A stretch of DNA of 64,000 nucleotides from Bacteroides sp. (GTDB lineage Bacteria > Bacteroidota > Bacteroidia > Bacteroidales > Bacteroidaceae), in the NCBI GenBank assembly GCA_019416685.1, contig DXWV01000102.1, positions 69,079-133,078 on the forward strand. The letters run 5' to 3'. This document shows positions 42,316 to 48,683 of the stretch, piece after piece. Numbering within the stretch: position 1 is the stretch's first letter; each line of letters begins with the position of its first letter. The notes beneath the pieces are model-generated. The model was not told the origin of the DNA and searched no databases. It saw only the letters and a list, made by a program, of their open reading frames with translations. Position numbers and translations under genes: made by a program.

Positions 42316-42329
42316 AAATTGATTGAGTT

Positions 42330-42422
42330 ATGACAGAATTTTATTTAATGATGAAATGGGTTGTTTTTAGTATAGTAGGCTTGGCAATATACCTATGGTT
42401 AGACAGAGATACTAAGAAATAA
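42330..42422 (+). CDS. Possible 30-residue membrane peptide
   Basis: ATG to TAA encodes a peptide with one hydrophobic helix (MMKWVVFSIVGLAIYLWL) followed by the charged tail DRDTKK. It starts 15 bp after a terminator. The helix-plus-basic-tail form is like many small membrane peptides, including type I toxins. The short length means it could be chance. Confidence 0.4.
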   Translation: MTEFYLMMKWVVFSIVGLAIYLWLDRDTKK

Positions 42423-42527
42423 AGATTAACTTTGTAACACAAGAACATAGCCCATACCTATGGTACTAATATGGATTGAGACCTATTAAAAGTAGCTTTC
42501 AAATGATTGTTTATTTGTAGAAAGTCC

Positions 42528-42535
42528 TAACTTTG
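42528..42535 (+). promoter_or_regulatory. Putative -7 box before the long hairpin and cargo operon
   Basis: TAACTTTG matches TAnnTTTG; transcription from about 42542 would include the 187-nt hairpin and run into the cargo genes. An identical box TAACTTTG lies at 42427-42434. Confidence 0.5.
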
Positions 42536-42592
42536 CAACATGAACAATTTAATGATTGCTAATGAAATAGAAGTTTAATCAAGACATATTAG

Positions 42593-42779
42593 AAAAAGAA
42601 GTGTTTGCTTCTTGTTTGATGTTATCAGAGAAATCGCCAATTTCAATCTAATATAACCATCTAGAACAAGTAAGTGAATGCTCATACCATAAGGTGTGGG
42701 CTTTCCTTGTTTGTATGGTTATAGGTGTTTGGCGATACCTTCTGATAAACATTCAAGGTTAAGTTCACACCTTCTTTTT
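42593..42779 (+). ncRNA. 187-nt fully nested hairpin (candidate structured RNA or cruciform)
   Basis: Six arms pair in strict nesting: 42593-42604 with 42767-42779 (one bulge); 42622-42629 with 42741-42748; 42633-42640 with 42729-42736; 42652-42660 with 42715-42723; 42665-42670 with 42706-42711; and the tip 42680-42688 with 42693-42701 (GCTCATACC-ATAA-GGTGTGGGC, two G-U pairs). The right end is C-TTCTTTTT. It has no ORF and lies 28 bp before the first cargo gene. G-U pairs at the tip favour a role as RNA. Strand is inferred from the upstream box and the genes. Confidence 0.62.
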
Positions 42780-42807
42780 GTGGTATGGCTACAAAAAGAA
42801 TAATATT

Positions 42808-43782
42808 ATGAGAATATTTGATTTATTTAAAAAGAAAGAGAAGCAAGAGAACATATATAATCCTTTTAATATACAAAATGACCCTAACCTAAAGAAATTT
42901 CATCAAATACCAGATATTTCATCTGTTATCAGAAAAGAATTATCTAATCTCTATATGCAAGCATTGATAGATGAACAAGACGCCACTATCTATACTATTA
43001 CTGAAAATTATACAATTTCTTTATTAAAATCTTACTATGAAAATGCAAAAATAGTACCAATGTGTATTGTCAATGAAATTGTCAAGCAAGTTTACAATGC
43101 TTCTCATATAGTATTGGAAAAACAGATATATAAATCTATAGAGCAGTTTAAACAAAGAGTACTTGAAACAATATATAGGCCTAATAATTTAGCTGCTTCT
43201 TCTATTATAACTCTTGCAAAACAAGCATTAACCAATGCTCAAAATAATAATGAAAGAGCAGAGATAGAAGCATTAGTTCAGTTATATAATGAAGTACAAA
43301 AGGCTCCAAGTCAGTTATTAACTATAACTGATTATGATTTAATTGGTAGTGCATTTTGTTTAATGGGGTCTTATCCCATATTCATGAATAATGAAGATAC
43401 CCGTAGAGTTATAGCTGATAATGCTTTTTATTGCTTATCTAATGCTATAAAGCAAAACTCAAGTAAAGAAATTCATTTAAAAAGGCTGGCTGTATTAGCT
43501 AATTTCCACAAAGACTTTTACTATACAATTGCCAATGCCATGAATATCTCGGATGATGACTTTTTGTTTCCAATGACTCCTTTAATTATAAAAACCAATC
43601 AGTACTATTATGATATAGCATACTATGATTTTCAAAAGGTTGGGCTAACTTCATATCCTGAGCAAATAGGGGAATTATACAATTTAGTTAGCCAATATGC
43701 GACAGATTGTGACACTCAAAGAGGTAAAGAATACATTGATGAAATAGTAGATTATTTAACCTCTGTATATCAAAAATACTAA
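42808..43782 (+). CDS. Unknown protein, first gene of the cargo operon
   Basis: 324 residues from the ATG at 42808; a TTG at 42778 lies inside the hairpin. It opens with a basic stretch (MRIFDLFKKKEKQENIYN) and is otherwise almost all helical, rich in Ile, Tyr, Asn and Gln (e.g. SSIITLAKQALTNAQNNNER, EIEALVQLYNEVQKAPSQLL). There is no signal peptide, membrane helix or recognised catalytic motif. The next gene begins 11 bp later. I do not recognise the family. Confidence 0.7.
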   Translation: MRIFDLFKKKEKQENIYNPFNIQNDPNLKKFHQIPDISSVIRKELSNLYMQALIDEQDATIYTITENYTISLLKSYYENAKIVPMCIVNEIVKQVYNASHIVLEKQIYKSIEQFKQRVLETIYRPNNLAASSIITLAKQALTNAQNNNERAEIEALVQLYNEVQKAPSQLLTITDYDLIGSAFCLMGSYPIFMNNEDTRRVIADNAFYCLSNAIKQNSSKEIHLKRLAVLANFHKDFYYTIANAMNISDDDFLFPMTPLIIKTNQYYYDIAYYDFQKVGLTSYPEQIGELYNLVSQYATDCDTQRGKEYIDEIVDYLTSVYQKY

Positions 43783-43793
43783 CTTCTAAGATT

Positions 43794-44114
43794 ATGAAAG
43801 ATTGTAGTTTAAATAGTACTTTCCCTAATAGTGGGAACTGGAAATATAAGGGTGAGACTATAGAAGAGGTGCTAAGAAAAGATTCAGGCTATATTAAAGA
43901 CTTGATTAAGCTACATCCTTATTTCTGTCTATCAAAAGAGTGTATGTTTGAAGCACAACAGATTACTAAAGGTTTTTATGATAAATGGGTTAAGCCTAAA
44001 CATATGCCACAAAATATTTTTGAAGGTTTACGAGTATATAGCAAACCTTATGACTTTGATTTTAATGATGAAGAAGTAGTAAGGTTAAATAACTTAAAAC
44101 TATCCAATACTTAG
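43794..44114 (+). CDS. Small protein with an ExoX-C-like motif
   Basis: 106 residues. NWKYKGETIEEVLRKDSGYI (residues 15-34) resembles the small domain found at the C-terminus of exodeoxyribonuclease X-like proteins and as a stand-alone domain (pattern G-x-Y-K-G-x-T-x-E-E-V-x-x-x-D-x-x-Y). No nuclease catalytic residues are present, so if the match is right it is likely a binding module. Its stop TAG is directly followed by the ATG of the protease gene. Confidence 0.6.
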   Translation: MKDCSLNSTFPNSGNWKYKGETIEEVLRKDSGYIKDLIKLHPYFCLSKECMFEAQQITKGFYDKWVKPKHMPQNIFEGLRVYSKPYDFDFNDEEVVRLNNLKLSNT

Positions 44115-44522
44115 ATGTTTGAAACTTACCCTCTATCTTATGGATTGAATAAAGCTAAACTTCCTATTATAATGGTAAAGGTAGAAGATAAATATCTTTG
44201 CTTCATCTTAGATACTGGGAGTACATGTTGTTTGATTGATAGTAATGTAGTAGAATATTTCAAGGATATAGTAGAGCCTATTGGGGATTACTCCATCAGT
44301 GGAATAGATGGAACTAAGCATAAGGTAGATGTGGTTATTCTACCTTTCAACTTTGAAGGTTATACCTATAAGCCAAAGTTCTGTGTACAGCCACTATCAG
44401 ATGCTTTTAAAGGCATTGAAGAAGATAGTGGAATACAAATACATGGATTACTGGGTACAGACTTTTTAATAGAGAATAAATTGATTATAGATTTTAATAA
44501 AGTAGAATTAAGAAATGAGTGA
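44115..44522 (+). CDS. Retropepsin-like aspartic protease
   Basis: 135 residues, one retropepsin domain. The catalytic triad DTGS is at residues 33-36 (CFILDTGSTCCLID); the flap-like region is GDYSISGIDGTKHKVD; and the conserved second hydrophobic-hydrophobic-Gly block is HGLLGTDFLIENKLIIDF (110-127). The domain would work as a homodimer, each subunit giving one Asp. No signal peptide is present. It overlaps the next gene (a membrane protein) by 8 bp. Proteolytic targets are unknown; the neighbouring small proteins are natural candidates. Confidence 0.83.
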   Translation: MFETYPLSYGLNKAKLPIIMVKVEDKYLCFILDTGSTCCLIDSNVVEYFKDIVEPIGDYSISGIDGTKHKVDVVILPFNFEGYTYKPKFCVQPLSDAFKGIEEDSGIQIHGLLGTDFLIENKLIIDFNKVELRNE

Positions 44523-44871
44523 CCTATTATCCCAAACTTACTTTTGGATATTTTTATTATTAGCAATGTTTGGTAGTGCAAATACTACTACTAAACAATG
44601 GGCTAAAGCCCAGTTAGATGATACCCCCATTTTTCAGACAATGTTTTATCAGTTTATGGGCATATTGAGTTTTGTAATATTTATCATTGGTTTGATTGTT
44701 ATTGCATGTATTCATGAGTGGTGGTATTCCATAATAATGCTGGTATTGTCTCAAGTTCTGAATAGAATGGCATTGACTATTTTCAATGTACTAGGAATTA
44801 GGCATAGTATAAACCTATTGAGTATTATTGTAATACCTGTTCTAAGTATTGTTGTTGCATGTGTAATATGA
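44515..44871 (+). CDS. Small polytopic membrane protein, unknown function
   Basis: 118 residues with about four membrane helices (FWIFLLLAMFGSA, LSFVIFIIGLIVIACI, IIMLVLSQVLNRMALTIF, LLSIIVIPVLSIVVACVI). Its ATG lies inside the last codons of the protease gene, which implies translational coupling. It has no transporter signature. It could anchor a complex or act as an effector on the inner membrane, but nothing in the sequence decides. Confidence 0.68.
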   Translation: MSDLLSQTYFWIFLLLAMFGSANTTTKQWAKAQLDDTPIFQTMFYQFMGILSFVIFIIGLIVIACIHEWWYSIIMLVLSQVLNRMALTIFNVLGIRHSINLLSIIVIPVLSIVVACVI

Positions 44872-44877
44872 TAGACT

Positions 44878-45180
44878 ATGAAATATGAACCACATGGAGA
44901 AGTTGATTTAGAGAACCAATGGATTAACCCTTGGTTTAACTTGATAGGTTGGATAGTTATTATTCTATGTGTATGGTATAACCAAAGCTATACAGTTAAA
45001 AAGATGACTTATAAGGAATTTGAATTTCCATGGGAGAAGCCAATGAAGATAGAAATGTCATGGGGTAGAAGATGTGTGGTTATTCTCAAATGTCTAATTA
45101 TTGATGTTAAGAATAACCCTCGCTATACTCTTGGTTGCTGTGCCTTTCTATTATATCTGATTATTAGGTGTTTCATTTAA
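44878..45180 (+). CDS. Small two-helix membrane protein, unknown function
   Basis: 100 residues with two hydrophobic segments (WFNLIGWIVIILCVWY at about 19-34, LGCCAFLLYLIIRCFI at about 84-99) joined by a basic, Trp-containing loop (MSWGRRCVVILKCLIIDVKN). It starts 6 bp after the preceding membrane-protein gene and ends the cargo operon. No homologous family is recognised. Confidence 0.65.
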   Translation: MKYEPHGEVDLENQWINPWFNLIGWIVIILCVWYNQSYTVKKMTYKEFEFPWEKPMKIEMSWGRRCVVILKCLIIDVKNNPRYTLGCCAFLLYLIIRCFI

Positions 45181-45458
45181 CAGGAAGAGAAGATAAATCA
45201 ATATCACTTAAAGTTTACCTCTTCTAGTGGTATATGATAACTGCATTATAAACTTTGATAAAGAATTGAATTATGAAAAAGAAGAAAGAAACTTAGCATC
45301 TTCAAGTGTTATTATGCTAAATAATGTGCTACCTTTGTAGCAGAGTAATACATAACAGACTATGCAGTAAATAATGAACTCTCTTATATGTAATAAGGTG
45401 TAAGTTTACTGTATGTTTACAGCAAAAGGTTAATATATTGATTATTAAAGCACGTTTG
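45181..45458. other. Noncoding right end of the element with arm-type repeats
   Basis: No gene is seen. It contains short inverted repeats AAAGTTTA/TAAACTTT (45210-45217 with 45249-45256) and TTAGCAT/ATGCTAA (45293-45299 with 45314-45320), a TACCTTTG box (45331-45338) within a GCTAC/GTAGC hairpin, the 19-bp arm repeat at 45404-45422, and TATTGATTATTAAA at 45436-45449, both shared with the left end. Confidence 0.55.
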
Positions 45459-45490
45459 GCAGCCGCACAAGCAGCGATAGAAGATTGATA
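45459..45490 (+). repeat. attR, direct repeat copy of the ppdK end
   Basis: Identical over 32 bp to 36073-36104. It is followed by host sequence with the probable original ppdK terminator. Confidence 0.93.
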
Positions 45491-45516
45491 ATTAGTACTG
45501 TATATTAATTTTGAGA

Positions 45517-45548
45517 GAGGGAAGCCATTCAAACAGGTTTCCCTTTTT
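45517..45548 (+). terminator. Probable native ppdK terminator, displaced by the insertion
   Basis: Stem GGGAAGCC/GGTTTCCC (45519-45526 with 45536-45543) and a T5 run, 27 bp after attR. In an empty site it would lie just behind the ppdK stop. Confidence 0.8.
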
Positions 45549-45687
45549 ATTTTCCTTGTTTGGGTATTTTATAAAAAACTAACTAAAAAATTGTATAATC
45601 AGAACTCTTGTTATACCTTTGCGCCCCGAAAATAAATAGACACCGGATGCTTGCCTATTTTATGTTTAATTTAAAATAAAAAGAAAA

Positions 45688-46206
45688 ATGAAAAAACTAT
45701 TAGTATTTTTGTTTGTTGTGGTTGCAACTTTGTCTGTGAATGCGCAGGATATTTACATGGGTGGTACATTCAATTTATGGCGTAATACTGATGCCAATAG
45801 AACAAATTTTACAATAGCTCCGGAAGTTGGTTATAACCTCAGTGAGAAATGGGCGGTAGGTGTAACTTTCTCGTATGCTCATGACTATTTGAAGGGATTG
45901 AAGACAAACAGTGTTGCTATTGCACCTTATGCTCGTTTTTCATATTATGAGAATAAGATTGTAAGACTGTTTGTTGACGGTGGTTTGGGATTTTCTACAA
46001 GCCGTGTGAAAGATGCTGATGATGCAATGAACGGTTTTGAAATCGGATTACAACCGGGTATCGCTCTTAAACTGAACAAGAGTTTTAGTCTTATTGCTAA
46101 ATGTGGATTTGTTGGTTTCAGAGATGATTATACAGTAAAAGAAGATGGTTTCGGTATCAGCTTACGTAGTGAAGATCTGAGCTTTGGTTTCCACTATGAA
46201 TTTTAA
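45688..46206 (+). CDS. Outer-membrane beta-barrel protein (porin-like)
   Basis: 172 residues: signal peptide MKKLLVFLFVVVATLSVNAQ, then alternating strands of an eight-stranded-type barrel (YMGGTFNLWRN, VGYNLSEKWAVGVTFSYAHD, APYARFSYYENKIVRLFVDG) ending in FGFHYEF with the C-terminal aromatic residue recognised by the BAM machinery. It is likely a small OmpA/OmpW-like barrel with a structural or adaptive role. It is a single-gene unit with its own terminator. Confidence 0.85.
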   Translation: MKKLLVFLFVVVATLSVNAQDIYMGGTFNLWRNTDANRTNFTIAPEVGYNLSEKWAVGVTFSYAHDYLKGLKTNSVAIAPYARFSYYENKIVRLFVDGGLGFSTSRVKDADDAMNGFEIGLQPGIALKLNKSFSLIAKCGFVGFRDDYTVKEDGFGISLRSEDLSFGFHYEF

Positions 46207-46264
46207 TAAACCAATTTTGAAAATTTAGAGCGAAGATTCTTTATTTTCTAATAAAAATAGGGAA

Positions 46265-46298
46265 GGGAGTTCCGGTAAATAGGGAATTCCCTTTTTTT
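46265..46298 (+). terminator. Rho-independent terminator
   Basis: GGGAGTTCC pairs with GGAATTCCC (one G-U pair) and is followed by T7, about 60 bp after the barrel-protein stop. Confidence 0.8.
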
Positions 46299-46428
46299 GT
46301 ATGTAATATCTATTTGTTTTGTAATTGTTGACTTAATATTTGTTTTGTGTGTAATTAGATTATACATTTGTATATTGTTGTTAGATACAGAGACTAAATG
46401 ACTTTTTATTAATTAAAACACTAAAATC

Positions 46429-47040
46429 ATGAAGAAAAGTATTTTGTTAGTGATGTTTGCTTTATTATCGGTAGCAGGTTTCTCACAGGTTTCATGGAAT
46501 GCTAAAGTCGGTATGAATATTAGCAACTTTACAGGTGATCTGGATGTAAGTGCAAAAGTTGGTGTTAAATTAGGGGTAGGAATGGAATATGCCTTTAATG
46601 ATACATGGTTATTACAACCTTCCTTATTCTTATCCCAGAAGGGGGCTAAGTTTAGTGCAACTGTTTCTGGCGATGAAGCTGATGTGAAATTCAACGCTAT
46701 GTATTTTGAATTACCAATTATGATGGCAGCACGTTTTAATGTGGCTAATAATACAAATATTGTGGTAAGTGCCGGTCCGTATATGGCTTATGGAGTAGGA
46801 GGGAAAACCAGAACAAAAATGAGGATTGGAGGAGCGAAGACAGATATAAAAGAAAGCACTTTTGGCAGTGATGCTTTTGATCGTTTTGACGCAGGCTTAG
46901 GAGTTGGTGTTGCGGCTGAGTTTGGTCGGATTATAGTAGGACTCGACGGGCAGTTTGGTTTGGTGAAGTTGATGGATATGAACATTGACTCCAATCCAAA
47001 AAATATAAACTGTGCTATTACTTTAGGATATAAATTTTAA
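46429..47040 (+). CDS. PorT-family outer-membrane beta-barrel protein
   Basis: 203 residues: signal peptide MKKSILLVMFALLSVAGFSQ, then the typical opening VSWNAKVGMNISNFTGD of the PorT/outer-membrane-barrel group. The strands alternate (WLLQPSLFLSQKGAKFSATV, FELPIMMAARFNVANNTNIV) and the protein ends ITLGYKF with a terminal Phe. It is similar in size and plan to the barrel gene 220 bp upstream, so the two may be distant paralogues, but each has its own terminator. Confidence 0.87.
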   Translation: MKKSILLVMFALLSVAGFSQVSWNAKVGMNISNFTGDLDVSAKVGVKLGVGMEYAFNDTWLLQPSLFLSQKGAKFSATVSGDEADVKFNAMYFELPIMMAARFNVANNTNIVVSAGPYMAYGVGGKTRTKMRIGGAKTDIKESTFGSDAFDRFDAGLGVGVAAEFGRIIVGLDGQFGLVKLMDMNIDSNPKNINCAITLGYKF

Positions 47041-47070
47041 GATAACCCCTGACTGTTTTTATTAATAAAC

Positions 47071-47117
47071 GAAGCTCCCACCTTATTCTTCAAGAATGAA
47101 GTGGGAGTTTTTTTATA
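47071..47117. terminator. Rho-independent terminator
   Basis: An imperfect stem of about 16 bp with outer CTCCCAC/GTGGGAG and inner TTATTCTT/AAGAATGA arms, then T7. It ends the PorT-like gene and converges with the thiamine operon. Confidence 0.85.
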
Positions 47118-47133
47118 GAATGACTATGCTCTC

Positions 47134-47742
47134 TTAATCAGCCAGTCTTTTCAGTTTCTTGAAATGCTCTATTACCGCCAGATAATCACGGTCACAACAG
47201 GCATCAAATTTATTCCATACGTCTCCCAATACTACAGCACCACCGAAGCCGAAATCTTTTATTTCCGGTAAATTATCTTCGTTGATGCCTCCAAGGGCCA
47301 TGACTTTACAGTCTATAATTTTATCTTTTTGTGCCTGGCGAAGTTCTTCGGCAGTGTATGTAGAGTAATAATTGACTTTTGAAATACTGTCGTAGATAGG
47401 GCTCATGAACACATAGTCGTAAAAATGCTTTTTATTTTTTACTTCTTCTACTGAATGGCATGAACAACTTACATGTCCGGCGTAATCATGCGGTTCTTTA
47501 GGGTTACGACTATTCAAATGAATTCCCATCAGATTGAATTCTTCTTTCAGATAGAAATGTTCATGTGTTACGATACGATTGTGATATCTTTCCGGTATGA
47601 GTGTCAAAAGACGTTCTGAGTACATAGCGGGCGTTTCCGGTTTTCTAAGATGTAGGATATCCAGACCCTCTTCAAAAAGAGCAGTAATTATTTTATCCTC
47701 TTCAATGAAGAAGGTGGGGGTGGTAACTACAATAAGCTTCAT
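47134..47742 (-). CDS. Thiamine phosphate synthase/TenI paralogue
   Basis: 202 residues of the ThiE/TenI TIM barrel. It has HLRKPETPAMYSERLL, THEHFYLKEEFNLMGIHL, SCHSVEEV and MALGGINEDNLPEIKDFGFG. It sits at the 3' end of the thiamine operon, which already holds a more canonical ThiE (52928-53548). The substrate-binding Q-x-R-x-K region of ThiE is changed (DILHLRKPE). It may therefore be a TenI-type thiazole tautomerase or a second ThiE. Confidence 0.8.
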   Translation of the reverse strand: MKLIVVTTPTFFIEEDKIITALFEEGLDILHLRKPETPAMYSERLLTLIPERYHNRIVTHEHFYLKEEFNLMGIHLNSRNPKEPHDYAGHVSCSCHSVEEVKNKKHFYDYVFMSPIYDSISKVNYYSTYTAEELRQAQKDKIIDCKVMALGGINEDNLPEIKDFGFGGAVVLGDVWNKFDACCDRDYLAVIEHFKKLKRLAD

Positions 47743-47802
47743 TTTTTATGTTAAACAGTTTGTTTAGCAAAGTTAGTAATTAACTATTTGCGAGACCAAC
47801 GT

Positions 47803-48495
47803 TTATAGTGAAAATATGTTAGATTGCCATGTCCGCAAGTCAATTGTCCATAGTTTACCGGCTAAAACCTCTCCAAAACCGCAGATTATCTTTAAAACTT
47901 CGGTAGCCTCTACACTTCCGGTAATGGCAGGTGTGACACCTATTACTCCTTTAGGTGGAGGAGGCATACGGAGCATCTCTTCTTCGTTGGGGTATAAATC
48001 CCGGTATGTCTTTTTGGTCTTGCCATAGTTGAATACAGATACCTGACCTTCAAAGCCACAGATGGCTCCGTAGACATAGGGCTTGCCTTGTTCTGCACAG
48101 ACATCATTGATCAGATATCGTGTAGCAAAGTTGTCACAACCATCCACAACAATATCATAGTCACTGATAAGGTCTTTGGCATTTTCTTTGCTCAACCGGC
48201 CCGGGCAGGAGTTTACTGTAATTTCACTATTGAGTGCTGTAAGGCGCATAGCGGCGCATACTGCTTTAAAATCGCCTAATTCATCTTCTGTGTATAATAC
48301 TTGCCGTTGCAGATTGCTGATACTTACTTCATCGTCATCTACGAGTCCCAGTGTACCGACTCCTGCTCCTGCTAAATAAAGGGCGATAGGAGAACCGAGT
48401 CCTCCCACACCGACTATCAGAACTTTAGCGGCTTTTAGCTTGGCTTGTCCTTCTTCTCCAATTTCCGGAAGAATTATTTGTCTGTTGTAACGCAT
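47803..48495 (-). CDS. thiF: ThiF/MoeB-family adenylyltransferase
   Basis: 230 residues, E1-like. Nucleotide site LIVGVGGLGSPIALYLAGAG and DDDEVSISNLQRQVLY; Asp in DIVVDGCDNFATRYLIND. It would adenylate the C-terminal Gly-Gly of ThiS. The usual CxxC zinc cysteines are absent (TYRDLYP instead of a CxxC-FP segment), and no cysteine stands at the usual sulfur-transfer position (PPPPKGVIGVTPAITGS). ThiF placement rests on operon context. Confidence 0.9.
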   Translation of the reverse strand: MRYNRQIILPEIGEEGQAKLKAAKVLIVGVGGLGSPIALYLAGAGVGTLGLVDDDEVSISNLQRQVLYTEDELGDFKAVCAAMRLTALNSEITVNSCPGRLSKENAKDLISDYDIVVDGCDNFATRYLINDVCAEQGKPYVYGAICGFEGQVSVFNYGKTKKTYRDLYPNEEEMLRMPPPPKGVIGVTPAITGSVEATEVLKIICGFGEVLAGKLWTIDLRTWQSNIFSL

Positions 48496-48554
48496 GGATA
48501 TATTTACTATTGGACAATTTACGATTTACGATTGAAATTACTTGGGTTTACATG

Positions 48555-48677
48555 AATATATTTACGATTAGACAATTTACGATTTACAATTGAAAAATGA
48601 TTTTCTATATTGGATATATATAAGTGGGAGGACTAATTTCAATCGTAAATTGTAAATTGTCTAATCGTAAATATATT
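48555..48677. repeat. Long AT-rich inverted repeat between thiF and thiH
   Basis: Arms of 41 bp (48555-48595 and 48637-48677) match with about two mismatches; the unit is ATTAGACAATTTACGATTTA. A further direct copy of the arm lies at about 48498-48537. It fills the 188-bp gap inside the operon and could slow transcription or act as an RNA processing site, but it may simply be a dispersed repeat. Confidence 0.7.
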
Positions 48678-48683
48678 AAATCC

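Larger units (their letters stand above)
36073..45490 (+). mobile_element. Integrated element of about 9.4 kb in the 3' end of ppdK
   Basis: It is bounded by 32-bp perfect direct repeats (36073-36104 and 45459-45490). The left copy is the true end of ppdK; the right copy reproduces the ppdK tail without the rest of the gene. Just beyond the right copy lies what looks like the original ppdK terminator (45517-45548). Inside are a tyrosine recombinase next to the left end, a replication-type block, about 0.9 kb of palindromic noncoding DNA and a five-gene cargo operon. Base composition is more AT-rich than the flanks, and arginine is mostly AGA/AGG instead of CGT. No relaxase, type IV secretion, capsid or terminase gene is visible, so it is either mobilised by helpers or a phage-satellite-like element. 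Confidence 0.92.

Noticed and set aside
42593..43782. Retron-like unit (structured RNA plus neighbouring protein)
   Set aside because: No reverse-transcriptase motif (such as YADD) is found in any neighbouring protein, and the hairpin lacks the usual msr/msd layout.
36073..45490. Conjugative transposon or complete prophage
   Set aside because: No relaxase, coupling protein, Tra/VirB, capsid, portal, terminase or lysis gene is visible in the 9.4 kb.
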